Source: Bacillus sp. T3 (GTDB lineage: Bacteria > Bacillota > Bacilli > Bacillales > Cytobacillaceae). From it: DNA of 64,000 nucleotides. The stretch covers positions 3,472,001 to 3,536,000 of the forward strand of contig NZ_CP137761.1 in assembly GCF_033449965.1 (NCBI RefSeq). The letters run 5' to 3'. Positions 1 to 9,414 of the stretch are shown here, piece by piece. Position 1 is the first letter of the stretch. Each line of letters begins with the position of its first letter. The position numbers and the translations under genes are program-made. Below the pieces are notes generated by a model, which saw only the letters and a program-made list of their open reading frames with translations, made no database searches and was not told the origin of the DNA.

Positions 1-23
1 TTTTTGTTTGTCCACAAAAACAT

Positions 24-37
24 CGAACATTTATTCG
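24..37 (-). promoter_or_regulatory. LexA (SOS) box, probably of recA
   Basis: On the minus strand this reads CGAATAAATGTTCG, close to the Bacillus SOS consensus CGAAC-N4-GTTCG with one mismatch in the left half. It lies downstream of cinA, where recA follows in Bacillus, so it is most likely the operator of a recA gene just outside the left edge. The recA coding region is not in the window. Confidence 0.7.
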
Positions 38-502
38 CTTTTTTCTATGCCAATATTTCGGGTAAAAATAAAACTTTCCCCTATGAAAAATTGAAATTCC
101 GAGGGGATTTTTTACTATAAAATACAAATTCGCATACAAACAACAAAGTTACAAATATATCTTTTAAATTTGGTTGTTTATTGCTAGAGAGTCTTTCGAT
201 TTCAGGTCAAATCAACAGAATGGGAAAAAACAAAATTGACTTATTTAAAAAACACTTAAGGCAGCGGACATGTGTTCCGCTGATATGAACAAAAAGTGTT
301 GTTTTGATAGGCTAAACGGACAACAGATTCTCTATTTAATCATTATTTGGGATATTTCAGTGGTTTTTATATAAATAAGGCACCATATGTCCTCTTAATT
401 CTTGCAAAACGATTATATTATAAAATAAAGAACCATATGTCCGTTCCATAACCTATAGCTCAGACTAATCTGGGACTAAGCGGGGTCAAAAATCTTTCAA
501 CC
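38..502. other. AT-rich noncoding tract between cinA and recA
   Basis: No ORF with a ribosome binding site or recognisable protein is visible on either strand. The tract holds a nested hairpin at 250-300 (outer arms AACACTT/AAGTGTT, inner arms CAGCGGA/TCCGCTG) and a 20-bp direct repeat at 373-392 and 423-442 (18 of 20 identical, sharing ACCATATGTCC). It is longer than I remember the cinA-recA spacer being in B. subtilis. Function unknown. Confidence 0.5.
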
Positions 503-540
503 AAAAGGGGTTCAGAATATGACATTCCGAACCCCTTTTG
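502..540 (-). terminator. Bidirectional hairpin after cinA
   Basis: Perfect 12-bp inverted repeat CAAAAGGGGTTC/GAACCCCTTTTG with a 15-nt loop, just downstream of the cinA stop. The palindrome gives a short T run on the minus strand. A second inverted repeat (550-578, ACACAGAATGC/GCATTCTGTGT) spans the cinA stop codon itself. Together they probably end cinA transcription before recA. Confidence 0.7.
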
Positions 541-563
541 TCGACAATCACACAGAATGCCAA

Positions 564-1814
564 CTAAGCATTCTGTGTCTCTGATAATTTTTTTATTAAT
601 AAGTAGAAGCCATGCTTCACGGTGCGACTGCGAACCGCATCACGGTTACCGGCAAGGAGAAGCTTTTTAACGAAGGTTGGTTTTCCTTCGATATGAAGGC
701 CGATATAAACCGTTCCAACCGGCTTTCCTTCTGATTCGGTAGGTCCGGCAACACCTGTAAAGCTTATGCCGATATTCGCTCCCATTAGGTCTGCAACATT
801 GCGCGCTAATTGTTCTGCGCAGGCTTCACTAACGACTCCGTCTGTATCTATAGTTTCTTTTTTCACATGGAGGATGTTTGCCTTCACTTCATTCGTGTAG
901 CAAACGACTCCTCCTTTTAAAATCTGACTGGATCCAGCGACAGATGTAATGTTCTGCTGATACAAGCCTCCTGTTAGTGATTCAGCGCAAGCAATGGTCA
1001 GACCTTGCTGCTGTAATAGTTTCATTGCTTCCTCGAGCAGAGAGGTTTCATCATAACCATAGAGAAACTCACCAACACGTTTCCTGATTTCAGCTTCCGT
1101 TGAATCAAGTAATCTCTCAGCCTCTGAAACTTCTGCGTGCTTGGCAGTTAATCGCAATGTCACTTCCCCATCAGCTGCGAGCGGTGCAATGGTCGGATTC
1201 GTTTGTTGTTCTATTAAGTCATCAATTTCTGTTTCGAGTGTTGCCTCGCCAATTCCGAAGAAACGGAGCACTCTTGATACAATTTTTTCTCGATCGGTTT
1301 GTTTTGATAATAAATAGTTAAATCCGTAATGAGCCATCATTGGACCCATTTCACTTGGTGGTCCCGGAAACAGCATATATACACGCTTATCGTGTGCTAA
1401 GGCCATGCCAGGTGCCATGCCATTATCATTTGGTAAGACATGTGCGCCTTCTAATACTAAGGCCTGCTTACGATTATTTTCGGTCATCGTCCGATTCGTT
1501 TTCGCAAAATAATCCTCAATGGATTTTAAGGCATCTTGATCAAAGACGAGTTTTTTGCCTAAATGGGCCGCAATCGTTTCCTTAGTTAAATCATCTTTTG
1601 TTGGTCCAAGTCCACCGGTAAAAATAATTAAATCTGAGCGAGCTTCAGCAATTTCCAGTGCAGATTTCAACCGTAATGAATTATCACCAACAACGGTGTG
1701 ATAGAAAACATTTATCCCTAGATCAGCGAGCTGCTTTGAGATAAACTGCGCATTCGAATTCACAATTTGACCTAGTAAAAGCTCTGTTCCTACCGCAATG
1801 ATTTCTGCGTTCAA
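564..1814 (-). CDS. cinA: CinA, competence/damage-inducible protein
   Basis: A 416-residue protein, the length I expect for the Bacillus protein. The N-terminal half is the MoCF-like (MoaB/MogA) domain: EIIAVGTELLLGQ at the start, FTGGLGPTKDD near residue 65 and FPGPPSEM near 150. The C-terminal half (about 255-416) is the CinA/PncC-type domain, whose family deamidates nicotinamide mononucleotide; it carries ACAESLTGG and SFTGVAGP. The start is TTG with AAGGGGG nine bases upstream; no in-frame ATG fits. It follows pgsA by 25 bases and precedes the inferred recA box, as in B. subtilis where cinA and recA are linked to competence. The genuine CCAGG at 1408-1412 is in frame. Confidence 0.95.
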   Translation of the reverse strand: MNAEIIAVGTELLLGQIVNSNAQFISKQLADLGINVFYHTVVGDNSLRLKSALEIAEARSDLIIFTGGLGPTKDDLTKETIAAHLGKKLVFDQDALKSIEDYFAKTNRTMTENNRKQALVLEGAHVLPNDNGMAPGMALAHDKRVYMLFPGPPSEMGPMMAHYGFNYLLSKQTDREKIVSRVLRFFGIGEATLETEIDDLIEQQTNPTIAPLAADGEVTLRLTAKHAEVSEAERLLDSTEAEIRKRVGEFLYGYDETSLLEEAMKLLQQQGLTIACAESLTGGLYQQNITSVAGSSQILKGGVVCYTNEVKANILHVKKETIDTDGVVSEACAEQLARNVADLMGANIGISFTGVAGPTESEGKPVGTVYIGLHIEGKPTFVKKLLLAGNRDAVRSRTVKHGFYLLIKKLSETQNA

Positions 1815-1839
1815 GATGATGCCCCCTTAGTTGATCCTA

Positions 1840-2419
1840 TTATTTTGAATTCACTAGTACTTCTTTATTTTTTGCAAAATAGTCCCAACCTGACCAAATC
1901 GTAAAGATTAACGCCACCCATAGTGCAATTAAATCAAAACGAATATTGATTAGTTCAAAGATCGTATTATGTAGTAGTAATGCAGAAATGGCGACGATTT
2001 GCGCCCAGGTTTTGATTTTTCCTAACATATTTGCGGCAACCACTTCTCCAGTGCCTGCAAGAATCAAACGAAGTCCAGGTAACAGCAAATTCACGGCTGA
2101 TGATGATAATAACAATCCATGAAGGTGCAAATCCAAGCTCAACCAACACGATTAAGGCTGCAGAAACTAACAGTTTGTCAGCAAGTGGGTCTAAAAATTT
2201 GCCCATATTGGTAACCAAATTATATTTTCTGGCAAGATGGCCATCAATCCAATCTGTTGTAGAAGCAATAATGAAAATAAGCGCTCCGACAAAATGGGTA
2301 ACCGGCATCTCAGCCCCGATAAAGCTCATCTCTCCCCAATTAAAATCTACAACCATTACAATAAGGAATAATGGGATTAAACAAATTCTCGACACAGTAA
2401 TCTTATTAGGTAAATTCAT
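1840..2419 (-). CDS. pgsA: CDP-diacylglycerol-glycerol-3-phosphate 3-phosphatidyltransferase (one-base insertion)
   Basis: Membrane enzyme that makes phosphatidylglycerol phosphate, the first committed step to phosphatidylglycerol. The start ATG has GGGAGGAAA upstream. The CDP-alcohol phosphotransferase signature is visible (DWIDGHLAR ... GKFLDPLADK). The frame reads correctly to REFAVT, then breaks at 2075-2079 (CCAGG on plus) and resumes in another frame with GLRLILAGTGEVVAANML. Removing the middle A restores a 192-residue protein of normal length. The gene is essential in Bacillus, so I treat the shift as a sequencing artefact and not a pseudogene. Confidence 0.93.
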
Positions 2420-2442
2420 ATTATATTTCCTCCCAAAAATAG

Positions 2443-2558
2443 AAAAGCGGAAGCGGCTTGCTTAGGGGCGACAGGCATAAGGCGAGCCCTGCAGGAAATC
2501 CTGATTTCCGGAAGGGATTGACTTATGACCCCGAGCCCCTAGCCGCTGCAGCTAGACA
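2443..2558 (-). repeat. Interspersed palindromic repeat, family B, copy 1
   Basis: About 116 bp. Read on the minus strand it starts TGTCTAGCTGCAGCGGCTAG and ends GCCGCTTCCGCTTTTCT. It contains a GGGGCTCGGGGTCATAAG block mirrored by CTTATGCCTGTCGCCCC, so it can fold into a long hairpin. It shares its start and layout with copies at 33339-33459 and 46803-46869. I recall such elements scattered between genes in many Bacillus genomes. Confidence 0.75.
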
Positions 2559-2573
2559 AATAGAAAAGCGAAA

Positions 2574-2598
2574 AATAGCCATCGGGTTGATGACTATT
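2574..2598 (-). terminator. Hairpin at the end of rodZ
   Basis: Inverted repeat AATAGtCATC/GATGgCTATT with TTTTTCGC following on the minus strand. It overlaps the last codons and stop of rodZ. Probable intrinsic terminator separating rodZ from pgsA. Confidence 0.5.
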
Positions 2599-3520
2599 GG
2601 TTCGTTAATACGTAGCGAATCGTAATATCTTGACGAACTTCATCTGCAGGTGGCACAGCATATTCAAGCTTTTGCCCGTTCACGTAAATCTGGGTATCAA
2701 GTGTGCGGCCTACCACGATGACAGCTTCAGTTTCTTTTGAAAAATCAAAGGTTTGACTATCGGTTGCTCCAGCTTTTAGCATCCCTTGATAGAAAGATGT
2801 CCCTTTGCCATTTAAAATATTTACCCAAGTTTCTCCAGTCGTTGCCACCTTTAATTCAAACTTGTCCGTATTTTTAAGCTCATAGGTGGTCTCGCTACCT
2901 TGAGCTGTTACAACAGCTAAGGCTTGGGTTGTTGTTTTATCCTTTTTTTCTTCTTTATCACTGCTAGACTGTTCTTTGTCAGTGGCAGCTTCATCCGTTT
3001 TTTTGTCTTCATTTGTTGTCTTTTCTTTTTCAGTTTCTGCTTCTGTTTTCTTTAAGTCCTCAGACTCTTCATCAACCACGACAGTTTGGTTGCCCTTGGC
3101 TGTTTCATTTTTGTCATCCTCGCTTGCACCTCTTTGGGCAAACATATAAAAGACAGCAATAAGACCTATAACGAAAGCGCCAATAAGAATTTTTGGAAGC
3201 ATATCGATTACTTTAGAGCTCCCTGCAGGAAGTGCTTTTTTCGTTTGAACACGAGAGATATTCTCAGTAATTTGTTCATCATGAGCGGATGGGATATCTG
3301 CTTTGAATTGATCAAATAATTCATCTGCTTCTAGTCCTACTGCTTCCGCATATTGTTTAATAAATGCGCGCACGTAAAATTTACCAGGCATCATTGCATA
3401 GTTTCCTTCTTCTATGCCCTGGAGGTATCGTTTTTGAATTTTCGTTATAGTTTGTAAATCATCTAAGCTTAGCCCTCTCAATTCGCGGGCTTCCTTTAGC
3501 TTAATTCCTAATTCAGTCAC
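2594..3520 (-). CDS. rodZ: RodZ-like cytoskeleton anchor (YmfM)
   Basis: The N-terminal 70 or so residues are a Cro/C1-type helix-turn-helix (ELGIKLKEARELRGLSLDDL ...). A highly charged linker, very rich in E, K, D and T (about residues 130-200), follows a single membrane segment near 107-127 (ILIGAFVIGLIAVFYMFA). The C-terminal part is a beta-rich DUF4115 domain. This is the layout of RodZ, which links MreB filaments to the membrane. I chose the GTG at 3520 because GGTGGTGA lies just before it; an upstream TTG at 3535 would place that sequence inside the gene. Its position just upstream of pgsA matches B. subtilis ymfM. Confidence 0.85.
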   Translation of the reverse strand: MTELGIKLKEARELRGLSLDDLQTITKIQKRYLQGIEEGNYAMMPGKFYVRAFIKQYAEAVGLEADELFDQFKADIPSAHDEQITENISRVQTKKALPAGSSKVIDMLPKILIGAFVIGLIAVFYMFAQRGASEDDKNETAKGNQTVVVDEESEDLKKTEAETEKEKTTNEDKKTDEAATDKEQSSSDKEEKKDKTTTQALAVVTAQGSETTYELKNTDKFELKVATTGETWVNILNGKGTSFYQGMLKAGATDSQTFDFSKETEAVIVVGRTLDTQIYVNGQKLEYAVPPADEVRQDITIRYVLTNQ

Positions 3521-3552
3521 TGAAATCACCACCAATAATTGCTGAATAAAAG

Positions 3553-4337
3553 TTAAAAATCAAACCCGCCAAACTCTGAAACAGGGTTATGCTCGACTAA
3601 TTCATAGGTTATTTCCTCGCTAGGGTCATTTCTAAGTTCAATAATATAGTCGAAATCATCCATGGTATACTCGGTGTTTTGAACAAAAACATCTGGGTGT
3701 TCAATTACCTTCACAGTTGGCATGCGCATAATTTCACGAATAAGCTGCCAATGTCTTTCATTAGCTCTCCGTGTAGAAACAATTCCATCGATAATGAACA
3801 CATTGTTTTCGCTATATTCATCCTCGATTAATTGATTTCGGATTGTCTGCTTAAGCAAGGTTGAAGAAACGAACAACCACCTCTTACTAGCACAAACACT
3901 TGATGCAACAATCGATTCTGTTTTCCCGACACGAGGCATTCCACGAATTCCAATTAGCTTATGTCCATCCTGCTTCATTAATTCTGCCATAAAATCAACT
4001 AAAACACCAAGCTCGTCACGAATAAAGCGGAACGTTTTTTTATCATCTGCATCTCTTTGTATGTATCGTCCGTGGCGGACTGCTAACCGATCCATAAGCT
4101 TAGGCTCTCTTAGCTTAATTATTTTTATTGTGTCCATTGTATTTAAAATTGACTCTAAGCGTTGAATACGTTCGTTATCTTCTGCTTTTATTAGCAGACC
4201 TCTACGGCCAGCATCAATTCCATTGATCGTCACAATATTGATTTTTAACATACCTAGCAATGAGGAAATATCACCTAGTAGACCAGGGCGGTTTTTCTGT
4301 ATTTCATATTCTAGATACCATTCTTTTTCTCCAACAT
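3553..4337 (-). CDS. ymfK: YmfK-like DUF3388 protein (one-base deletion near start)
   Basis: Conserved Bacillus protein of unknown function. The N-terminal half looks like an ACT-type regulatory domain (ILNTMDTIKI), and a later segment reads IGIRGMPRVGKTESIVASS, which resembles a phosphate-binding loop. The apparent ORF begins at an internal Met (4260), but codons upstream continue the family sequence (EWYLEYEIQKNRPGLLGD). A good start, ATG at 4337 after GGAGGGG, is out of frame by one base. Adding one A to the five-A run (4324-4328 on plus) joins them and gives MLEKKEWYLEY, as in the family. I infer a homopolymer deletion and an intact product of about 261 residues. Confidence 0.85.
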
Positions 4338-4485
4338 TACCCCTCCATCTCCAGTCAAGAGATATTTATCCCCTTTTTTTCACTCTAGGTACTATAATAA
4401 ATGATTTTGAATGAAGATGAAAGGAAAAACAAAACAAGCTATCCATATTTAAGGAATATCATTATTATGGTCAAATTATCCATTA

Positions 4486-4511
4486 AAAAAGAGAGGAATT
4501 CCTCTCTTTTT
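4486..4511 (-). terminator. Terminator after ymfJ
   Basis: Perfect palindrome AAAAAGAGAGGAA/TTCCTCTCTTTTT downstream of the restored ymfJ stop. Strong and bidirectional. Confidence 0.8.
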
Positions 4512-4523
4512 AAAATCAGCTTA

Positions 4524-4782
4524 TCACTGAGTTCCATCATTGGAGACAAGCTTCACCATGAGATTAGCGATCGCATGCTGCTCATCCAGGAGATGCAACT
4601 GACCATAAGTCAGCTAGAATCTTTTCCTGCTCGTTTTTTGGCTCAACCTGCTTTGCCAAATAATCACCAATTTGATAAGCAAGATCTGTAACGATTTCCT
4701 TGTTCATCCCTGTGTTTTGAGCTTGATGAAGACGATCTCCTAAGAAATCCTTCCATTGTGACCAGTTATCTAAAACAGACAT
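4524..4782 (-). CDS. ymfJ: YmfJ, DUF3243 protein (one-base insertion)
   Basis: Small soluble protein conserved in Bacillus; function unknown. Start ATG with AAGGAGG seven bases upstream. The sequence begins MSVLDNWSQWKDFLGDRL, typical of DUF3243. The apparent ORF stops after ASPG (stop 4582), but the break sits on CCAGG at 4586-4590. Dropping the middle base gives ASPDEQHAIANLMVKLV and a stop at 4524, making 85 residues, the normal length, right before the terminator at 4486-4511. The gene is read as intact. Confidence 0.88.
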
Positions 4783-4880
4783 CGTGAAACCTCCTTAAAA
4801 AGTAGTCGTTGTTATTTTGTTTAAAGAGGGTAGATTCTATACATTGGTTTTATAAAATCATTCGTTATTTTAAGCTTGGA

Positions 4881-4904
4881 TGTTGATTCCCGCTCCAATC
4901 AACA
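4881..4904. repeat. Interspersed repeat, family A, minimal copy
   Basis: 24 bp, TGTTGATTCCCGCTCCAATCAACA, with terminal inverted repeats TGTTGA/TCAACA. It is the short form of the element seen in full at 45317-45445. It lies a few bases beyond the restored ymfI stop, in the ymfI-ymfJ gap. Confidence 0.75.
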
Positions 4905-4909
4905 ATTAG

Positions 4910-5634
4910 TTAAATATACCAGCCACCATTTATACTAAGTGTTTGACCTGTTATGTAGACGGCTTGATCGGATAGAAGGAATGCAACGGCATCGCTAATA
5001 TTTTCCAGGTGTGCCGAGTTTCCCTACCAGGTATATCAGCCTTGAGCATTTCTAATTCTTGATCATTAAACTGGCTTAGCATTTCTGTATAGATTGCGCC
5101 TGGAGCAATCGCATTGGCCCGGATACCATTTAGTGCTACCTCTTTACTTAACGCCTTTATAAAGGACAATTGCCCCCCTTTAACCGTTGAATAAGCCACT
5201 TCACAGGCTGCGCCCGTTTGTCCCCAAATCGAAGAGATCACAATAATATTTCCCTGTCTCTTAGCCAGCATTTTCGGAAGTAATTCTTTTGTCAAAAGCA
5301 TTGGTGTCCGCAGGTGCAGAGTCATTAAATAATCCAGATCGTTTTCAGCCAAATCAACAAGTAAACCATAATGACTACTGCCGCTATTATGAACAATTGC
5401 ATCAATCCCGAAAATATTTGCCGCTACTTGTTTGTAACCGTCTGGTTCTGCTAAATTGGCTTGGATTGGGATGTATTCTCCCGGAAATTTCTTAAGCTGT
5501 GTCAAGAGCTCCTGTATCGCCCCTTCATTTTGGTGATAATGTAAATACAACGAATACCCTTCCTCGGCAAGCTTCAGAGCGATCGCTCGTCCAATTCCCC
5601 CACTAGCACCTGTAATTAATACATATTTTTTCAT
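4910..5634 (-). CDS. ymfI: Short-chain dehydrogenase/reductase YmfI (two one-base insertions)
   Basis: NAD(P)-dependent oxidoreductase of the SDR family, FabG-like; substrate unknown. GASGGIGRAIAL is the dinucleotide-binding motif near residue 10, and YSTVKGG carries the catalytic Tyr and Lys. The last 35 residues of the apparent ORF are out of frame. Two CCAGG sites, 5027-5031 and 5005-5009, lie at the breaks. Removing the middle base from both gives DIPVGKLGTPENISDAVAFL and ends SINGGWYI at 4910, a normal 240-residue SDR. It sits between ymfH and ymfJ as in B. subtilis. Confidence 0.88.
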
Positions 5635-5669
5635 TTCTTCTCCTCCAGAATTTGCTCTATCTATTGAAA

Positions 5670-5695
5670 AAAGCGTCGAGGCTTTCCGACGCTTT
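5670..5695 (-). terminator. Terminator between ymfH and ymfI
   Basis: Inverted repeat AAAGCGTCG/CGACGCTTT with a T run on the minus strand, just after the ymfH stop. Confidence 0.8.
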
Positions 5696-5703
5696 CACGT
5701 ATT

Positions 5704-7000
5704 CTATTTTGAGTTTGGTACTACTTGGCAAACTGCAAATCGCTCTTGTGAAACAAGCTCTGAACATGCTGCCTTAACATCTTCTAGCGTTATTTGTTCA
5801 AGTGTTGGCACGACCGCAAATAGGTCCATCTCATTGAAGGCGTAGCGTGTAAATTGATTCGCTATATATTCAGGCGAGTTAACCGCTCGTAGGAATGCCC
5901 CAATTTTTTTCTTTTTCGAGCGACTTAATGCTTCCTCCGAGAAGGCATTGCCATTCTTTGCGTCAAAAAACATTGCTTTAAGCGTTTCAGCCAACTTATC
6001 TGGTTCATTTGTATCGCCACCGACCATTGCAAACCCAAAGCCCTTTTCTAATGTGTAATCAAACGAAAACGTTTCATCAATTAAACCTTCACTATATAAC
6101 TTGTGATAGTTTTCAGTGCTTTTACTAAACAAGAGATCCATTAAGACATTCACCGTTAATTCGTGCTTGAGCATCTGCTCCCCAGCTAAATCAACATTTG
6201 GAGCCTTAATCCCGACTAAGCATTTTGAAGTTTGGACATTCATCTTTAATACCTTGTTTGGTTCAGCAACTGGAGCCGGCTCAGCATCGTATTTTCGCTG
6301 AATGTCTGTCTGCTTGTCATATTTTTTCTTCGCTTGGTTGTCAACCACCTGCTTCATGATTGCCTCAGGATCTACAGGACCAACAATGAACAGCAACATA
6401 TTACTAGGATGATAAAAGGTATGGTAGCATTCATACAGCATATCCTTGGTAATGTGAGAAATCGACTCGATTGTTCCCGCAATATCAATTTTTACCGGGT
6501 GCGTATGGTACATACTCTCGATGAGACCAAAATATAGACGCCAATCGGGATTGTCATCATACATCGTTATTTCCTGGCCAATAATTCCTTTTTCCTTTTC
6601 AACAGTTTGCTCAGAAAAATATGGTTCTTGAACAAAGTCAATTAACGTTTCTAAGTTTCTCTCAACATCTGCAGTACTTGAAAATAAATAAGCCGTCCAG
6701 GGTAAAGGATGTAAATGCATTTGCAGATGCACCTTGTCGACTAAATTGCTGAAACACATCGCCATCTTCTTTTTCGAACAGTTTATGCTCAAGGAAATGG
6801 GCTATTCCATCTGGGACCTTAGCAAAATCTGATTTTCCATGCGCAACAAAATGATTATCAATCGACCCGTACTTCGTTGTAAACGTAGCAAACGTTTTGT
6901 TAAACCCTTTTTTTGGTAAAATGTAAACATCTAAACCATTATCCATTTTTTGATAAAATAATTCTTCTTGGAGCTGGTCAAAGGTTATTTTCTCCATCAT
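5704..7000 (-). CDS. ymfH: M16-family zinc protease YmfH (one-base insertion)
   Basis: Insulinase/pitrilysin-type peptidase. The inverted zinc motif HFLEH is present (IAHFLEHKLFEKEDGD, near residue 65), so this is the presumed catalytic member of the ymfF/ymfH pair. The ATG overlaps the ymfF stop by four bases, with GGAGG upstream, so translation is probably coupled. The frame breaks at CCAGG 6697-6701. Removing the middle base turns SFTLDGLF into SFTRTAYLFSST, the family sequence, and gives a product of 431 residues. Substrate unknown. Confidence 0.9.
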
Positions 7001-8280
7001 TTGCCCGCCTCCGTTCCAGTTAGAAAATAAATGGTGTCTAGCTCTATTTTTTCAGCAACCTTAATGATTTGCTCACGGTTCGTTTTATCCATTTGCTCAA
7101 GCCATTCAGACAAGGCAATATTCGTGTGAGAAACAACATTATGGTAAAGGATTTCAATCATACCACGAGATGTATCAATGGTTTCAAGCAATTGGTTTTT
7201 TATCACAGCTTTTGTTTGCTCTAGCTCCTGGTCGGTAAAATCTCCTTGTTTCATCGCTTGCATTTGCTCTTTAATAATCGATACCGCTTGATCATAATGA
7301 TTATGGTCGATACCCGACATCACCATCATTAGCCCTTTATGGCTTTCAAGTCGACTAGCACAGTAGTACGCTAGGCTGGCTTTTTCTCGGACATTAATGA
7401 AAAGCTTGGAGTGTGAGAAGCCGCCATAAATACCATTAAACACCTGCAGCGCAAAATAATCCTCATCACCGTAAGCTACATTAGTGCGATAACCAATATT
7501 CAGCTTTCCTTGCTTTACATCTTGAACTTCCTGTACTTCCTTCACTTCAAGTGACTGATAGGTTCGGTGATTTTCGGCTGTTTTAGGTGTTCTTGCTTCA
7601 AATTGCAAAAGCTCATTTGCAATTGCTTGAACTTCCTCGGCTTTAACATCACCAATCACATAAAAGTCCATTTCGTCTTCGGAAAAAGCTTGCTGGTAAT
7701 ATTGATAGAGTCGTTGGGGTGTAATTTTGTCGACATCCTCCATCTGACCATGCACACTTAAGGCATACGGCTCTTCTTTACACATTTCTTCTACCAATCG
7801 GAAGCTTGAATAGCGCATTTTATCATCATATACAGATTGAATCCGTTGCTTCAGCGTTCGCTTTTCACTTTCCACTGTTGTTTGGTCAAATGTTGAATTG
7901 TCAGCGTTCGGCTTCGTTAATATTTCAGAAAAAAACTCAATTGCTTTCTTTAATAATGGTGTAGGGTCAGATAAAAACTTTTCATTAGCTACTTCTAATG
8001 AAAAGCTAATGATATGGTATTCTCCCTTTTTTGCTAAATCAACATAAAGGGAGGCGCCGTATAATTCATCTAAATATGAACGTAAATGGGTAGTTGATGG
8101 GTAGGCTTTTGAGCTACTTTGTAACACATATGGTAAAAGTGCTCGCAGTGTATTATCTTCCTTATTCAGAGGGGATTTCATTTTCCAAACAAAGGTATTG
8201 GTTTTGTATTTTTCCGTTTGCACGATATGTAGCCTGTAGCCGTGCATTTCTTTTACAGTTTCAGAAATCACAGTCATCAT
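6997..8280 (-). CDS. ymfF: M16-like peptidase homologue YmfF, probably non-catalytic
   Basis: 427 residues with the M16 fold but no HxxEH motif where the zinc site should be (the region reads STTHLRSYLDELYG). In M16 pairs one partner is often inactive, so YmfF is likely the non-catalytic subunit for YmfH. Two adjacent ATGs follow GGAGGG; the second (8277) has better spacing. It opens a two-gene unit with ymfH. The nupQ terminator lies shortly upstream, so a promoter is expected in 8281-8426, but I see no clear one. Confidence 0.88.
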   Translation of the reverse strand: MMTVISETVKEMHGYRLHIVQTEKYKTNTFVWKMKSPLNKEDNTLRALLPYVLQSSSKAYPSTTHLRSYLDELYGASLYVDLAKKGEYHIISFSLEVANEKFLSDPTPLLKKAIEFFSEILTKPNADNSTFDQTTVESEKRTLKQRIQSVYDDKMRYSSFRLVEEMCKEEPYALSVHGQMEDVDKITPQRLYQYYQQAFSEDEMDFYVIGDVKAEEVQAIANELLQFEARTPKTAENHRTYQSLEVKEVQEVQDVKQGKLNIGYRTNVAYGDEDYFALQVFNGIYGGFSHSKLFINVREKASLAYYCASRLESHKGLMMVMSGIDHNHYDQAVSIIKEQMQAMKQGDFTDQELEQTKAVIKNQLLETIDTSRGMIEILYHNVVSHTNIALSEWLEQMDKTNREQIIKVAEKIELDTIYFLTGTEAGK

Positions 8281-8426
8281 GAGCCCTCCTAAAATAAGTC
8301 TTCCTATAATAACGTATGTAAAAAGTTGTCATGTTATTTTTTATCTTACCCAAATTCCTTATAATCTTACAACTCATTTGCTGCTTTCATACCTTTAAAC
8401 CTTTAAATACTTGTCTAGAGTATGAA

Positions 8427-8452
8427 AAAATCCTCCAAGTTCGGAGGATTTT
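8427..8452 (-). terminator. Terminator after nupQ
   Basis: Perfect stem AAAATCCTCC/GGAGGATTTT. It falls inside the frameshifted 3' extension of nupQ (apparent stop 8415), which supports the earlier stop at 8461 as the true gene end. Confidence 0.85.
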
Positions 8453-8460
8453 CGTGTTCG

Positions 8461-9413
8461 TTATCGTTTAGCTGAATCAAATGGTTCCCGGCTGCTTTTG
8501 GTGCTTGTGATGATTTTGAGAAAGCAACTAAGGCAATTAAGGTAACCACGTATGGAAATGTCTTTAGGATAATTGGTGGAATGACAGCAAACTCAGGGAT
8601 AACCTGTGATACGTTTGCAATCGTACTCGCAAACCCAAAGAAGAAGGTGGCTCCTAACACGCCATATGGTCTCCATTGTCCAAAAATCAAGGCAGCCAGC
8701 GCTAAAAATCCTAAACCTGAAACGGTACCTGTAAATTCGCCGGCATACGTTACAATAATCAACGCACCACCAAGGCCGGCAAAAGCACCGGAAATGATGA
8801 CACCACTATAACGAATACCACGTACATTCACTCCTGCTGCTTCAGCTGCTTGTGGATACTCCCCACAAGCTCGTAATCGAAGTCCGTACTTTGTCTTATA
8901 TAAGATAAAAGTACTTACAACAAGAACCAATAAAATAAACCATGTTGTTGGATAGGTCTTTGTAAAGAATAAATTTCCTATAACTGGTATAGATGAAAGA
9001 ACCGGAATATCCATTGGTGAAAACCCACTCGTTAAGCGAATGTTCCCACTACCAGTAATATTTCGTGCTAAAAATACAGTTAACGCTGAGGCAATTAAGT
9101 TAATGGCTGTACCACTAATAATTTGATTCGCACTTAAATTAATGCTGGCAAATGCATGCAGCAACGAAAACAGGATGCCTGCCACCATTGCCGCTAACAA
9201 TCCAACCCATAATACCCATGTTTGATTGGGATAGGTTTGTTGAAGAGAGTAAATAGAAAGCGCACTAGAGAAGGCTCCAATGACCATCAATCCCTCTAAG
9301 CCAATGTTGACAACACCGCTTCGTTCACTAAATAGCCCCCCTAAAGCAGTGATAAGAAGAGGGATCGTAAATACAATCGCATATGGAAAGATTTGTTGAA
9401 TGATTGTCCACAT
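8461..9413 (-). CDS. nupQ: Nucleoside ABC transporter permease NupQ-like (one-base deletion at 3' end)
   Basis: Integral membrane subunit of a BMP-type (guanosine/nucleoside) importer, with many hydrophobic segments over about 300 residues and the motif GVVNIGLEGLMVIGA near the start. Start ATG two bases after the nupP stop, with AAGGGGG upstream. As printed, the frame runs through the terminator to 8415. Adding one base to the CCCGG at 8487-8491 restores KAAGEPFDSAKR and a stop at 8461, giving 317 residues. The terminator then follows directly. Annotation by homology to B. subtilis YufQ/NupQ; the exact substrate is not proven here. Confidence 0.88.
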
Positions 9414-9414
9414 C

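Noticed and set aside
1408..1412. CCAGG inside cinA as an error site
   Set aside because: It is in frame (GMAPGMAL) and conserved, so CCWGG does occur naturally here.
1100..1585. Plus-strand ORFs opposite cinA and similar ORFs opposite other genes throughout
   Set aside because: They lie antisense to well-supported genes, lack binding sites and have no recognisable products.
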